Shown here: one piece after another, positions 43,517-52,853 of the stretch
How positions within the stretch are numbered: the first letter of the stretch is position 1
How the letters are laid out: the number at the start of each line of letters is the position of its first letter
Made by a program: the position numbers and the translations under genes
Notes under the pieces: generated by a model
What the model was told of the DNA's origin: nothing
Seen by the model: the letters and a program-made list of their open reading frames with translations, nothing else
The model's database searches: none
Source of the DNA: Sodalinema lacuna_A
Lineage (GTDB): Bacteria > Cyanobacteriota > Cyanobacteriia > Cyanobacteriales > Geitlerinemataceae
Length of the DNA stretch: 64,000 nucleotides
NCBI GenBank assembly: GCA_900149785.2
Contig: FSSI02000006.1
Location: forward strand, 81,064-145,063
Reading direction: 5' to 3'

Positions 43517-44956
43517 TTAACCCACAGCGCCTTCGAGCTTCAGGCTCAGGAGTTTATCCGCTTCGGCTGCAAACTCCATCGGTAACTCATTGAAGACATC
43601 CCGGCAGAACCCACTAATAATCATGGACACCGCATCTTCTTCCGAGATACCCCGTTGAGCGAAATAGAACAACTGGTCTTCGCCAATCTTCGAGGTCGAG
43701 GCCTCATGTTCGACCTTGGCCAGATTGTTCTGAACATCGATATAGGGGAAGGTGTTGGCTTCGGCATTATCCCCAATCAACATCGAATCACATTGGGAGT
43801 AATTGCGCGACCCTTCCGCCTTCGGTCCCATCTTCACCAAGCCGCGATAGCTGTTTTTGGACTTCCCAGAAGAAATCCCCTTGGAGATAATCGTGCTTTT
43901 GGTGTTCTTGCCAATATGCACCATCTTGGTTCCCGTATCGGCTTGCTGATAGTTATTCGTCAAGGCCACGGAGTAGAACTCACCGACGGAGTTGTCGCCC
44001 ACCAGGACACAACTGGGGTACTTCCAGGTAATCGCAGACCCGGTTTCGACCTGAGTCCAGGAAATTTTGGAGTTTTTGCCTTTACAGAGTCCCCGCTTGG
44101 TGACGAAGTTGTAAATCCCCCCTTTGCCGTTTTCGTCTCCGGCGAACCAGTTTTGCACGGTGGAGTATTTAATTTCCGCGTCGTCCAAGGTCACCAATTC
44201 CACCACAGCGGCGTGGAGTTGGTTGGTATCGAACATGGGGGCGGTGCAGCCTTCGAGGTAGGTGACGGAGGCGCCTTCTTCGGCGACAATCAGAGTCCGC
44301 TCGAACTGTCCCGAGTCACCGTTGTTAATGCGGAAGTAGGTGGACAAGTCCATGGGACAGGTCACCCCTTTGGGAACGAAGACAAACGACCCATCGGTGA
44401 AAACAGCGGAGTTGAGGGCGGCGAAGTAGTTGTCGCCGACGGGAACCACACTACCGATGTATTTCTTCACCAGTTCTGGGTGTTCCTGCAGGGCCTCAGA
44501 GATAGAACAGAAGATGACCCCCGCTTCCCCCAATTTTTCTTTGAAGGTGGTGGCGACGGAAACACTGTCGAAAATGGCATCGACCGCTACGTTGGCCAGA
44601 CGCTTTTGTTCCGAGAGGGGAATCCCTAATTTCTCGAAGGTTTCGAGGAGGGTGGGGTCAACATCGTCGAGACTTTTCTTTTTCTCGTCTTTGACCTTGG
44701 GGGCGGAGTAGTAGACGATATTTTGATAGTCAATGGGGGGATAGCTGGCGTGTTGCCAGTCGGGTTCTTCCATTTTCAGCCATTGACGATAGGCTTTGAG
44801 GCGGAAGTCTAACATAAACTCCGGCTCGTTCTTTTTGATGGAGATGGCGCGGATGACATCTTCGTTGAGTCCGCGTGCGATGCTGTCGGTTTCGATGTCG
44901 GTGGTGAAACCGTATTTGTAAGGTTGGTTAACGAGGGTTTTAACGCTGGCACTCAT
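43517..44956 (-). CDS. sufB: Fe-S cluster assembly scaffold subunit SufB
   Basis: 479 residues, the normal length. Conserved strings are RAISIKKNEPEFMLDFRLKA, YSAPKVKDEKKKSLDDVDP, VPKGVTCPMDLSTYFRIN, the EGCTAPMFDTNQLHAAVVEL core, NSYRGLVKMGPKAEGSRNYS and the C-terminal EASTSKIGEDQLFYFAQRGI. SufB carries the residues on which the nascent cluster is built. It is first of the suf genes proper, 100 bp downstream of ftrC on the same strand, and probably shares the SufR-controlled promoter upstream of ftrC. Confidence 0.97.
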   Translation of the reverse strand: MSASVKTLVNQPYKYGFTTDIETDSIARGLNEDVIRAISIKKNEPEFMLDFRLKAYRQWLKMEEPDWQHASYPPIDYQNIVYYSAPKVKDEKKKSLDDVDPTLLETFEKLGIPLSEQKRLANVAVDAIFDSVSVATTFKEKLGEAGVIFCSISEALQEHPELVKKYIGSVVPVGDNYFAALNSAVFTDGSFVFVPKGVTCPMDLSTYFRINNGDSGQFERTLIVAEEGASVTYLEGCTAPMFDTNQLHAAVVELVTLDDAEIKYSTVQNWFAGDENGKGGIYNFVTKRGLCKGKNSKISWTQVETGSAITWKYPSCVLVGDNSVGEFYSVALTNNYQQADTGTKMVHIGKNTKSTIISKGISSGKSKNSYRGLVKMGPKAEGSRNYSQCDSMLIGDNAEANTFPYIDVQNNLAKVEHEASTSKIGEDQLFYFAQRGISEEDAVSMIISGFCRDVFNELPMEFAAEADKLLSLKLEGAVG

Positions 44957-45056
44957 GGCTGGTTATCTCTGGTTGCGCGGTGGGTGTGGTTGGATGGGGG
45001 ATGGGGGGAAGACCTCACCGGGGCTGTCCGAGAGGTCTATGACGTTAAACCTGGCC

Positions 45057-45419
45057 CTAAACTTGGTTGGTTGTGGCGCGGATTTGTTCGTTCGTGATGT
45101 TCTGTTCAGGCCCGGCGAAGTCGTTGTCTTCGGTGAGGAAGAGCATACAATGACATTCTTTGCGCTCTCGCATGGGGACGCAGGGGCAGTTCCAGTAGGT
45201 GGCTTTGACTTCGGCCTCTTTGTCCTCGTAGTGACGACAGGGACATAGGGGCGCACCCAACTCATCCTTGTGCTTGGCTAGCCCCTCGATGACCACGGCT
45301 GTAATGCTCAAATCTGAACAGAAGTACGTCCCAGTACGTTTGGCGTACTGTTCGGAAAAGCGCCGCATGGCATCTAGGTTTTTCTCGGTCGCCTGCTGAG
45401 GGTTGGTTGGTGCAGTCAT
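45057..45419 (-). CDS. ftrC: Ferredoxin:thioredoxin reductase, catalytic beta subunit
   Basis: 120 residues. The cysteine set is complete: FCSDL, LCPCRHYEDK, NCPCVPMRE and ECHCMLFL, which bind a 4Fe-4S cluster beside a redox-active disulfide. The enzyme passes electrons from photosynthetic ferredoxin to thioredoxin and so couples light to enzyme regulation. The variable alpha subunit (ftrV) is not in the window. The gene stands between sufR, divergent, and sufB, with two SufR boxes upstream, which suggests that it is co-regulated with the Fe-S assembly genes. Confidence 0.95.
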   Translation of the reverse strand: MTAPTNPQQATEKNLDAMRRFSEQYAKRTGTYFCSDLSITAVVIEGLAKHKDELGAPLCPCRHYEDKEAEVKATYWNCPCVPMRERKECHCMLFLTEDNDFAGPEQNITNEQIRATTNQV

Positions 45420-45463
45420 AGGGCAGAGTCGGTAAACGTCTTTGTCTATAATGGAGTCTAAAG

Positions 45464-45477
45464 CAACTTGGCTGTTG
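45464..45477. promoter_or_regulatory. SufR operator 1
   Basis: CAACTTGGCTGTTG fits the inverted repeat CAAC-N6-GTTG bound by SufR in Synechocystis. It lies 12 bp downstream of a TATAAT (45447-45452) that could serve sufR, and where a minus-35 box for ftrC would fall. Confidence 0.85.
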
Positions 45478-45506
45478 TTTATATCCCTAGTTGTAGGTTA
45501 CTTTAG

Positions 45507-45520
45507 CAACAGGCAAGTTG
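45507..45520. promoter_or_regulatory. SufR operator 2
   Basis: CAACAGGCAAGTTG is a second CAAC-N6-GTTG box, 43 bp from the first, between ftrC and the sufR start at 45593. Two such boxes match the known organisation of SufR-controlled regions. Confidence 0.85.
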
Positions 45521-45592
45521 TCAAAGTCTCGGACATCATTTATATCATACGCTGCCTACTGTACTGCTGTATTGGTTTTAGGGATAAGGAAC

Positions 45593-46267
45593 ATGAGGGC
45601 GACGACACAGAATCCATCGACAAAAGACGATATCCTTTACTACTTGCTCAAACAAGGGCAAGCAAAGGCGCAAACCCTATCTGAAACGCTGAAAATCAGC
45701 CCCCAGGCCATCCGACGTCATCTCAAGGACTTGGAGGGGGAAGGACTGATTCAACATGGCTCGGTTCAGGTGGGGATGGGCCGTCCTCAACATGTGTATG
45801 AGTTAACGGACGCTGGCCGCGCTCGGTTTCCGCATCATTATGATGAGTTTGCGGTATCTCTCCTTGATACTCTGGCTGAAACCGTGGGACAAGAGGGGGT
45901 TGGCCAGGTTCTCGGGAAGCAATGGCAACGGAAGGCGATCGCCTATCGGGATCAACTCGGTGAGGCCCCGGTGGCGGAACGGATTGCGAGTTTAGTGGAG
46001 TTACGCCGTCAGGAAGGCTATATGGCGGAGTTGGTTGAACTCGATCCCACGCCTCAGGGTGCGCCCCGGTTTGTGGTGGCCGAGTATAACTGCGCGATTT
46101 CTAATGTAGCTGAGTCCTTCCCCAGTGTCTGCGGCCATGAGTTGGAGATGTTTGTGCGGGCGTTGCCGGATTGTCAGGTGCAGCGGACTCATTGGATGAT
46201 TGATGGGGAAAATCGCTGTGGCTATCTGATTGAGGGCCAATCTGAGGCTACGTCGGAGTCGGGGTAA
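45593..46267 (+). CDS. sufR: Iron-sulfur cluster biosynthesis transcriptional repressor SufR
   Basis: 224 residues. An N-terminal winged HTH of the DeoR/ArsR-like type (LSETLKISPQAIRRHLKDLE) is followed by the family core (VGMGRPQHVYELTDAGRARF). Four cysteines in the C-terminal half (YNCAISNVA, SVCGHELE, PDCQVQRTHW, NRCGYLI) are those expected to hold a 4Fe-4S cluster. With cluster, SufR represses the suf operon and its own gene. The ATG at 45593 follows an AAGGA ribosome-binding site; an upstream start would read through the operators. Divergent from ftrC-sufBCDS. Confidence 0.95.
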   Translation: MRATTQNPSTKDDILYYLLKQGQAKAQTLSETLKISPQAIRRHLKDLEGEGLIQHGSVQVGMGRPQHVYELTDAGRARFPHHYDEFAVSLLDTLAETVGQEGVGQVLGKQWQRKAIAYRDQLGEAPVAERIASLVELRRQEGYMAELVELDPTPQGAPRFVVAEYNCAISNVAESFPSVCGHELEMFVRALPDCQVQRTHWMIDGENRCGYLIEGQSEATSESG

Positions 46268-46334
46268 ATCGGTTGGGGCGATCGCCGGCTACGATACTCT
46301 AAAAGTAAGTAGTACTGGCAATTTTTAAACTCCG

Positions 46335-46739
46335 ATGACCACTCCTTCCCCGATTACTGTTGAATTTCTCCAGCCTGAAGAGGCGGCTAAGGTGGATGCG
46401 GCTCTGTTGTCCTCTCAAGAAAAGTTCTTGACACGATTGGCAATTTATGCTTTAAGATCCCTTCAGCAAATTTCTCAGAGAACCAACACCCCAGCCGATG
46501 AGATTACGCCGCAACAGGTAGCGAACTGGATTCAGGACGATCGCACCATTCAAGATCAGGTGGATGTGGATGCCAGTTTCGCGACCTTTTTTAGCAATTT
46601 AGTGGTGGCGTCTCAGAAGCCTCTGGTGCAGATTTGCCAGGAAACGGAACAACCTCTGGCAGATATTACGGTTGAGCAGATTATTGACTGGTTTGAGCGA
46701 GAGTCTAAACGAGGACTCGATCCGGGTTTGAAGAATTAA
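46335..46739 (+). CDS. Conserved hypothetical protein, all-alpha
   Basis: 134 residues, no signal peptide, membrane helix or known motif. The protein looks helical throughout: LSSQEKFLTRLAIYALRSLQ, then two similar motifs in which a question-like TPADEITPQQVANWIQDD and PLADITVEQIIDWFERE each end a helical stretch, which suggests an internal duplication. It seems of a small cyanobacterial family. It lies 67 bp after sufR on the same strand, and the TPR gene follows 161 bp later. Function unknown. Confidence 0.65.
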   Translation: MTTPSPITVEFLQPEEAAKVDAALLSSQEKFLTRLAIYALRSLQQISQRTNTPADEITPQQVANWIQDDRTIQDQVDVDASFATFFSNLVVASQKPLVQICQETEQPLADITVEQIIDWFERESKRGLDPGLKN

Positions 46740-46900
46740 TTGGGGCAACTCGGTCTAACAACTCATCTGACAATCGAGCAATGTTCTGTTCTCTGGATGG
46801 GGCGATGTATATAGGGACAGTTGAGGGGAGGCGGCCAAGCTCGGCGACAACTCCATCCCCTGAACTATACTGAGAAGTTAGAGTTTTGGGAGAATCCCCG

Positions 46901-47818
46901 ATGACCATGCGTAACCAAATTAGCTGGGTATCTCGATGGGGGGGAGGGGTGAGTGTGGTGGCGATCGCCCTGGGAACCTGGCTAACTCCCGTCTGGGCCG
47001 GCGATCCCTTTCGTCGCCAAAATCCCCGTGATATTAGTGATACCACTGAAGCGGCCTTTGAAGCCTTTTTCCGGGTTGGCAACTATCCTCTGGCAGTCCA
47101 ACGGGTGAATCAGGCCTTGAGTGAGGCTAATGTTGACCCGATTCTCTACGCGATGCGGGCCTCGTTACTGTATCTCGAAGATCCCGACAATCTCCCGAGT
47201 GAGTTCCAAGACTACGCCACGTTAACCCTAGAACGGGCCGAGGCGTTAGTCGCTGATGATCCTCTGCGGGGTAATCTTTATCTGGCGGTGGGCCATTTCT
47301 TTGAAGGGGCCTATGTTCTAAAAACGGAGGGGGTTGTGCGAGGGGTTCCGACGGCGTTGTCGAAGTTACAGCAAGTGTTTCGCCATCTCGATCGCGCTGC
47401 TGAAGTCAATCCTGACGATCCTGAACTCAACATCATTAAGGGCTATATGGATCTGATGTTAGCGGCTAATCTTCCCTTTTCTAATCCTGAACGGCCCATC
47501 GAACGTCTCGAAAACTATGCCGCCCCTGAATATTTGGCGACGCGAGGGTTAGCGGTGGGATTTCGGGATCTCGATCGCTTTGATGAAGCGATGGCGGCGG
47601 TGAATCGTAGTTTGGAACTGACGCCTGAGAATCCTGAGGTGATGTATCTCAAGGCGCAGATTTATGTCGATCGCGGCGATCGGGCCTCCAGTTTACCCTG
47701 GTTTGATCGCGCCCTAGCGATGCAGGGGCAACTTCCCGAGGAGTTAGTGCGCCAAATCCAACGGGAACGAGATCAGGCTCAACGGCGGATAGATGCAGAA
47801 CAAGCCTCGAACCGGTAA
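46901..47818 (+). CDS. Sll0314/Alr1548-type TPR protein, exported
   Basis: 305 residues with a signal peptide (about 1-32, ending VWAG). GDPFRRQNPRDISDTTEAAF directly after it is the hallmark of the cyanobacterial Sll0314/Alr1548 TPR family. TPR-like helical pairs follow: AVQRVNQALSEANVDPILYA, LDRAAEVNPDDPELNIIKGY, AMAAVNRSLELTPENPEVMY and SLPWFDRALAMQ. Probably periplasmic or lumenal. The ATG at 46901 is preferred over a TTG 15 bp upstream. Function unknown. Confidence 0.85.
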   Translation: MTMRNQISWVSRWGGGVSVVAIALGTWLTPVWAGDPFRRQNPRDISDTTEAAFEAFFRVGNYPLAVQRVNQALSEANVDPILYAMRASLLYLEDPDNLPSEFQDYATLTLERAEALVADDPLRGNLYLAVGHFFEGAYVLKTEGVVRGVPTALSKLQQVFRHLDRAAEVNPDDPELNIIKGYMDLMLAANLPFSNPERPIERLENYAAPEYLATRGLAVGFRDLDRFDEAMAAVNRSLELTPENPEVMYLKAQIYVDRGDRASSLPWFDRALAMQGQLPEELVRQIQRERDQAQRRIDAEQASNR

Positions 47819-47861
47819 GCTAGGTAGTTGACCTCATGTTAATCCCGAGTGCGATCGCTTT

Positions 47862-48311
47862 ATGGACGTTCAGTTTCGTGAATATAACCCCTTTGATGTT
47901 TGGTTTTGGGTGGAGTTTGACAACAATCCTTCCCCGGCTGAACAGCAATATGTGGAACAAGTGTTTGAATCCTGGTTTTACCTCGGTAAACTCGGCGGCT
48001 TCAACGCCGAGAATCTACAAGTGCAGGATGAGGGGTTGGATATTAGTTATATGGACTACAGCGATCGCAACGCCAACAGCGCTATCCTGGCACTGATGCA
48101 CAATATGGGTGAATTTGAATATCAGGGAAATTGGGGGCGTTGTTGGTTTGATTTAGGAACCAGTGATGCGATCGCTCTCGATGTGTTGATTAACGCCCTA
48201 CGCCAACTTAGTTTGGATTATGTCAGTATTCCTCGTCTGATTATCGGCGGTGAAAATGAAGACTGGCCCATTCCCGGTTCTCACACCGCCCAATTTGCTG
48301 ACTATAACTAA
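47862..48311 (+). CDS. DUF3531 family protein
   Basis: 149 residues. VQFREYNPFDVWFWVEFD, EQQYVEQVFESWFYLGKLGG and NAENLQVQDEGLDISYMDY are the strings of the cyanobacterial and plastid DUF3531 family. Soluble, acidic, no signal peptide. It starts 43 bp after the TPR gene and the NUDIX gene follows 48 bp later, all on the plus strand, so a loose operon is possible. Function unknown. Confidence 0.8.
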   Translation: MDVQFREYNPFDVWFWVEFDNNPSPAEQQYVEQVFESWFYLGKLGGFNAENLQVQDEGLDISYMDYSDRNANSAILALMHNMGEFEYQGNWGRCWFDLGTSDAIALDVLINALRQLSLDYVSIPRLIIGGENEDWPIPGSHTAQFADYN

Positions 48312-48359
48312 GCTAAATCTAAGTAAAATTTAGGCTAAATTTAATCTAAATACGACAAC

Positions 48360-48797
48360 ATGGGTAAATATAATTCCATTCGCGTCATTGCCTTGGGACT
48401 GATTCGCGATGGCGATCGCCTCTTTTTATCACAAGGCTATGATCCCCAAAAAAAACAGGAGTTTTACCGCGCTTTAGGGGGAGGTGTAGATTTTTTAGAA
48501 ACTAGCTTAACGGCTCTAAAACGGGAGTTCCAAGAAGAAATACAGGCAGATTTAACCAACATAAAATATCTTGACTGCCTTGAGAATATCTTTGAGTATC
48601 AAGGCAAAAGCGGTCACGAAATCATCCAATTGTATCGCTGTGATTTTGTCGATAAAACCTTCTATGAACGGGAAGAAGTTCCATTCCTAGAAGGTAAACG
48701 CAAGAAAATCGCCCGTTGGATTGACATGGAAAAATTCCGTTCCGGGGAACTCACGCTCTATCCTGACGGTTTTTTACGCTATTGTGAAGCTGTTTAA
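48360..48797 (+). CDS. NUDIX hydrolase
   Basis: 145 residues. The Nudix box is GGVDFLETSLTALKREFQEE (G-x5-E-x7-REUxEE), complete. The second half (DCLENIFEYQGKSGHEIIQL) resembles the NUDIX proteins that act on nucleoside diphosphate derivatives. The substrate is not predictable. Its 3' end faces the P-type ATPase gene across a perfect palindrome that probably terminates both transcripts. Confidence 0.88.
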   Translation: MGKYNSIRVIALGLIRDGDRLFLSQGYDPQKKQEFYRALGGGVDFLETSLTALKREFQEEIQADLTNIKYLDCLENIFEYQGKSGHEIIQLYRCDFVDKTFYEREEVPFLEGKRKKIARWIDMEKFRSGELTLYPDGFLRYCEAV

Positions 48798-48856
48798 GCC
48801 GGGTAATCGTATCTGAATCGAATGCTCCTACTAATGAATAGTGGTAGATTCAAGCC

Positions 48857-48884
48857 GTAGGGTCGAAAAAATTTTCGACCCTAC
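48857..48884. terminator. Palindrome between convergent NUDIX and P-type ATPase genes
   Basis: GTAGGGTCGAAAA, two A, then the exact complement ending CGACCCTAC (13-bp stem, 2-base centre). It stands between two convergent genes and would act as a bidirectional terminator. It resembles the palindrome at 43456 in its outer bases. Confidence 0.82.
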
Positions 48885-48945
48885 CATGTTGTGTACCGTA
48901 CAACAAATCCCACCTTAGATCCACAAGACCCATCTTAAGCAGACG

Positions 48946-51693
48946 CTATAGTTGAACCGACGAACGTTTGAGCGTGAGAATTATTTGACCGATCGCCACA
49001 GGTACAAGACTACTACCGATAATCAAGCCCCACTCAAAGGCGGTAGGACGAACGATTTTTAACACCTCAGCAATCGGCGGAATGTAAACTGCCAGCAGTA
49101 ATAACGCCGTACAAATAGCCAGTGCAACCCAAACATAGGGGTTTTGGGTAATTTCGTTGCGGATCAAGGGAGAGTTGCGATCGCGCATATTCCAGACGTG
49201 CCACAATCGGGCGAAAGCCAAACTCAGAAATGAGATCGTCACCGACGTTTTTTGACTCAGTTGCAGGGGATTCAAGCACAGCCAAAACACAGCCAATATG
49301 CTCAGGCCGATGACGAGACCATATCCGCCAATATCCCACCACTGAGGGCGGGCGAGAATCGGTTCTTGACTGTCACGGGGAGGCTGGTGCATCAGTTGCG
49401 GGTGGCCCGGACCTACCCCTAACGCTAACGCTGGAAAGACATCGTTGACAGCGTTAATAAAGAGAATTTGCAGGGGAAGCAACGGTAGCGGTACGTTCAG
49501 CAATGAGGCAACACCCACCGCAATAATTTCCCCCATATTCCCTGAAAGCAGATAAATCGTAAAGGTACGAATATTGCCGAAAATGGCGCGACCTTGAGCG
49601 ATCGCCGCGATAATAGTTGAGAACGCATCGTCCTGTAAGACCATATCCGCTGCCTCGCAAGCGACCTGAGTGCCGCGTTTGCCCATCGCTACACCAATAT
49701 CAGCTTTCTTCAGGGCGGGAGCGTCGTTGACTCCATCTCCCGTCATCGCCACAACGTCGCGGTTTTCCTGGTGTAAGGCGATGAGATTGAGTTTTTGTTC
49801 GGGGCTGACTCGGGCAAAGATGGGAATTTGGCGCAGGCGATTGCGCTCGCTGTCGCTGAGATCGGCTAGGGGTTTGAGAGATTGTCCGGGTTCGGCCACT
49901 GTTTCGGATTCAGTCGTCAAGCCGACAGCCAGACCGACATGACGAGCGGTGATGGGTTGATCGCCGGTGACCATAATGGCGCGAATTCCAGCATTGTGGC
50001 AGGCTTTGAGGGCTTTTTTCGCCGCCTCACGGGGGGGATCAAGTAGGCCGATCGCTCCAATCAGCGTTAAATTCTCATAGGCTTTGGTTTCAGCATCGCC
50101 CACCCTTTTTTGAGCGATCGCGAGAATTCGCAAGCCGTTCTCGGCCATCTCCCGAAAGCGATCGTCCCACTCTTGGCGACGAGAGTCATCCATTTCAGCA
50201 ATTCCATCATCCGTCAAAACCCCGGTCACAAGTGGTAAAACCGATTCGGGTGCACCTTTGACAGCAACTCGCACCCCATCATCCGTCTCGTGGTAGGTCG
50301 CCATCATCTTCGTGTCACTATCGAAGGCCACTTCTCGAATTTCGGGCTGAGACGTTAGTAAGTCGTCACGACGTACGTCGGCTTTCGCCCCGGCCACCAA
50401 CAACGCCACTTCCATCGGGTCGCCAACTACGGTATTTTCGTGATTGTTGTCGTGATTGTTGTTGTCATTCCCAGCGCGATCGGGCTCAGCGCGATCGGGT
50501 AAAACCGCGTTGTTACACAATACCCCGACTTCCAGGGCGGCTTGAAGGGCTTGGCGATCGCCGGGATTCACCGGTTCGTCATCGCAGCTAAACTGACCGT
50601 CCGTTGACAAGCCTTCGCCACTGATGCGGACAGTTCCCATATCCAAAGCCAACTCGCGCACCGTCATGCGATTTTCAGTCAGCGTTCCCGTTTTATCGGT
50701 ACAAATGATACTGGTCGCGCCCAAAGTTTCCACAGCGGACAGCTTGTTAATCAGAGCGTTGCGTTGGGCCATACGCCACATTCCCCGAGCTAGGGCTACG
50801 GTGGCGACAATGGGAAGTCCCTCGGGGACCGCAGCTACAGCCAGGGCGATGGCCGTTTCGATGGTGACGAATAAGTCTTTCCCCCCAATAATTCCGGCCG
50901 CCGCGATGAAGGCGCAAATCACCAGGGTCAACCAAATGAGACTGCGACCTAATTTATCGAGGCGTTTTTCGAGGGGGGTAACCTCTTCTTGGGCTGAGGC
51001 GGTGAGTTCGGAAATATGCCCTAACTCAGTGCGGGTTCCCGTGGCGACGACAACCCCTTCCCCAGACCCTCGCGTGAGGGCGGTTCCTTTAAACAAAATG
51101 TTTTTACGCTCGGCGATGGAGCATTCTTCTTCAAGGGCTTCGCTGTTTTTGCTGACTGGAACGGACTCACCGGTGAGAGTGGACTCGTCCACTTGCATCT
51201 TCGAGGCTTCGAGAACTCGCAAGTCGGCGGACACCACATCGCCGCCTTCGAGAAGTACGATATCCCCAGGAACCAGTTCTTCGGCGGGAATTTCTTGGAT
51301 CTCTCCATTGCGTCGCACCTTGGCCCGCGTTTGACTCAGTTGTTTAAGAGATTCCATGGACTGAACCGCTTGGCGCTCGGTGAAAAAGCCAATGGCGGCA
51401 TTGAGTAGAATTGCAATTAGAATGGCAATGCCCTCGATCCATTCTTGAAAGATAAACGAGACGATCGCCGCCACGCCGAGTAAGCCCACGATGGGACTTT
51501 TAAATTGATCGATGAGAATCGCCCAACTACTGCGAGTCTTAGCTTCTTGGAGGCGGTTATAGCCAAATTGTGCCTGTCGCTCGCGGACGGCTGATGACGT
51601 TAAACCGCGATCGCGCTTGACACCTAGAGCGGATAATACGTCGTCGCCGTCTCGCAAGCTCGCTGTGGGAGCGTCGATATCTACTTGTTTCAT
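48946..51693 (-). CDS. Cation-translocating P-type ATPase (calcium-type, P2A-like)
   Basis: 915 residues. Phosphorylation site CTDKTGTLTEN, actuator motif TLTGESVPVS, hinge MTGDGVNDAPALKKADIGVA and the ion-binding helix AAVPEGLPIVATVALARG mark a P2A/P2B-type pump, with about ten membrane helices; this is closest to bacterial Ca2+-ATPases, though the ion is inferred. The nucleotide domain contains an unusual Asn/His stretch (NDNNNHDNNHEN) from a direct repeat. The ATG at 51693 gives the normal N-terminus; the 50 codons upstream overlap the hypD tail on the same strand. Confidence 0.92.
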   Translation of the reverse strand: MKQVDIDAPTASLRDGDDVLSALGVKRDRGLTSSAVRERQAQFGYNRLQEAKTRSSWAILIDQFKSPIVGLLGVAAIVSFIFQEWIEGIAILIAILLNAAIGFFTERQAVQSMESLKQLSQTRAKVRRNGEIQEIPAEELVPGDIVLLEGGDVVSADLRVLEASKMQVDESTLTGESVPVSKNSEALEEECSIAERKNILFKGTALTRGSGEGVVVATGTRTELGHISELTASAQEEVTPLEKRLDKLGRSLIWLTLVICAFIAAAGIIGGKDLFVTIETAIALAVAAVPEGLPIVATVALARGMWRMAQRNALINKLSAVETLGATSIICTDKTGTLTENRMTVRELALDMGTVRISGEGLSTDGQFSCDDEPVNPGDRQALQAALEVGVLCNNAVLPDRAEPDRAGNDNNNHDNNHENTVVGDPMEVALLVAGAKADVRRDDLLTSQPEIREVAFDSDTKMMATYHETDDGVRVAVKGAPESVLPLVTGVLTDDGIAEMDDSRRQEWDDRFREMAENGLRILAIAQKRVGDAETKAYENLTLIGAIGLLDPPREAAKKALKACHNAGIRAIMVTGDQPITARHVGLAVGLTTESETVAEPGQSLKPLADLSDSERNRLRQIPIFARVSPEQKLNLIALHQENRDVVAMTGDGVNDAPALKKADIGVAMGKRGTQVACEAADMVLQDDAFSTIIAAIAQGRAIFGNIRTFTIYLLSGNMGEIIAVGVASLLNVPLPLLPLQILFINAVNDVFPALALGVGPGHPQLMHQPPRDSQEPILARPQWWDIGGYGLVIGLSILAVFWLCLNPLQLSQKTSVTISFLSLAFARLWHVWNMRDRNSPLIRNEITQNPYVWVALAICTALLLLAVYIPPIAEVLKIVRPTAFEWGLIIGSSLVPVAIGQIILTLKRSSVQL

Positions 51694-51752
51694 CGTCGTT
51701 TTGCGAACGGGGAATTCTCCATGACTGACATAAAAGGCTGGGAACGGGTCAT

Positions 51753-52853
51753 CTAAGCCGCATCCCCTCGCCAACGATAATAGGCCGCACAGGCCCCTTC
51801 CGAGGAGACCATCGGCGCACCCAGGGGATGGTCTGGGGTGCAACGAGTGCCGAAGGCGGGACAGTCATGGGGTTTGCGGAACCCTTGCAGAATCTCGCCG
51901 CTGATGCACTCCGTCTCGGTTGCATCTGGGGAGATATCACCGGAAAACCCGAAACGGCGATCGCCATCAAATTGGCCATACTCCTCCCGTACCCCTAAAC
52001 CACTGGCGGGAATTTCCCCTAAGCCACGCCAGTGACGGGGAATCACCTCAAAGACTTCTTGAATCAGCCTTTGGGCGGTGGGATTTCCCTGCCGTTGCAC
52101 TGAGCGGGTATATTGGTTTTCAACCTGGGCAACTCCGGCTTCCAATTGCTTGAGACAGAGATAAATCCCCTGCAAGACATCCACCGGTTCAAATCCGGTG
52201 ACGACGATGGGGACCTGATAGGTCGCCACTAAGGGGTCATATTGGGTATAGCCCATGACGGTGCAAACATGACCGGCGGCCAGAAATCCCTGAACTAGAC
52301 AGTTAGGTGAACTCAAAATCGCTTCCATGGCGGGAGGGACGAGAACATGGGAGACTAACAGGGAGAAATTGTCAAGCTGTTGTTGTTTGGCTTGATAAAC
52401 GGCCATGGCGGTAGCGGGGGCGGTGGTTTCAAAGCCGACAGCGAAGAAGACCACCTGTTTCTGGGGATTGTCGCGGGCGATCGCCAACGCATCGAGAGGC
52501 GAGTAGACGGTTCGCACGTCGCCGCCGGTGGCTTTGACGGCCAGGAGATCGCGATCGCTCCCCGGAACCCGTAACATATCCCCAAAGGAACAGAGAATTA
52601 CATCCTGGCGACTGGCTAAATCCAGGGCTTTGTCGATGCGTTCGATGGGAGTGACACAGACGGGACAACCGGGACCATGAACCAGGGTAACCTCATCGGG
52701 AAGTAGGCGATCGATGCCATATTTGACGATCGCATGGGTTTGTCCGCCACAAATCTCCATAATTGTCCAAGGTTGCGTTACGAGGTCTGCGATCGCCTCC
52801 CTGTATTGCTGCGATAAACTTGCATCCCGGTATTCACTGACAAACTTAATCAT
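51753..52853 (-). CDS. hypD: Hydrogenase maturation protein HypD
   Basis: 366 residues. EICGGQTHAIVKYGI, VHGPGCPVCVTPIERID and GFETTAPATAMAV are diagnostic, and four C-terminal cysteines (TECISGEILQGF, DCPAFGTRC, GACAAYYRW) bind the 4Fe-4S cluster. HypD with HypC inserts the Fe(CN)2CO unit into [NiFe]-hydrogenase. It is on the minus strand, whereas hypA, hypB, hypF and hypC are on the plus strand beyond an AAA ATPase gene, so the hyp cluster is split here. Confidence 0.96.
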   Translation of the reverse strand: MIKFVSEYRDASLSQQYREAIADLVTQPWTIMEICGGQTHAIVKYGIDRLLPDEVTLVHGPGCPVCVTPIERIDKALDLASRQDVILCSFGDMLRVPGSDRDLLAVKATGGDVRTVYSPLDALAIARDNPQKQVVFFAVGFETTAPATAMAVYQAKQQQLDNFSLLVSHVLVPPAMEAILSSPNCLVQGFLAAGHVCTVMGYTQYDPLVATYQVPIVVTGFEPVDVLQGIYLCLKQLEAGVAQVENQYTRSVQRQGNPTAQRLIQEVFEVIPRHWRGLGEIPASGLGVREEYGQFDGDRRFGFSGDISPDATETECISGEILQGFRKPHDCPAFGTRCTPDHPLGAPMVSSEGACAAYYRWRGDAA

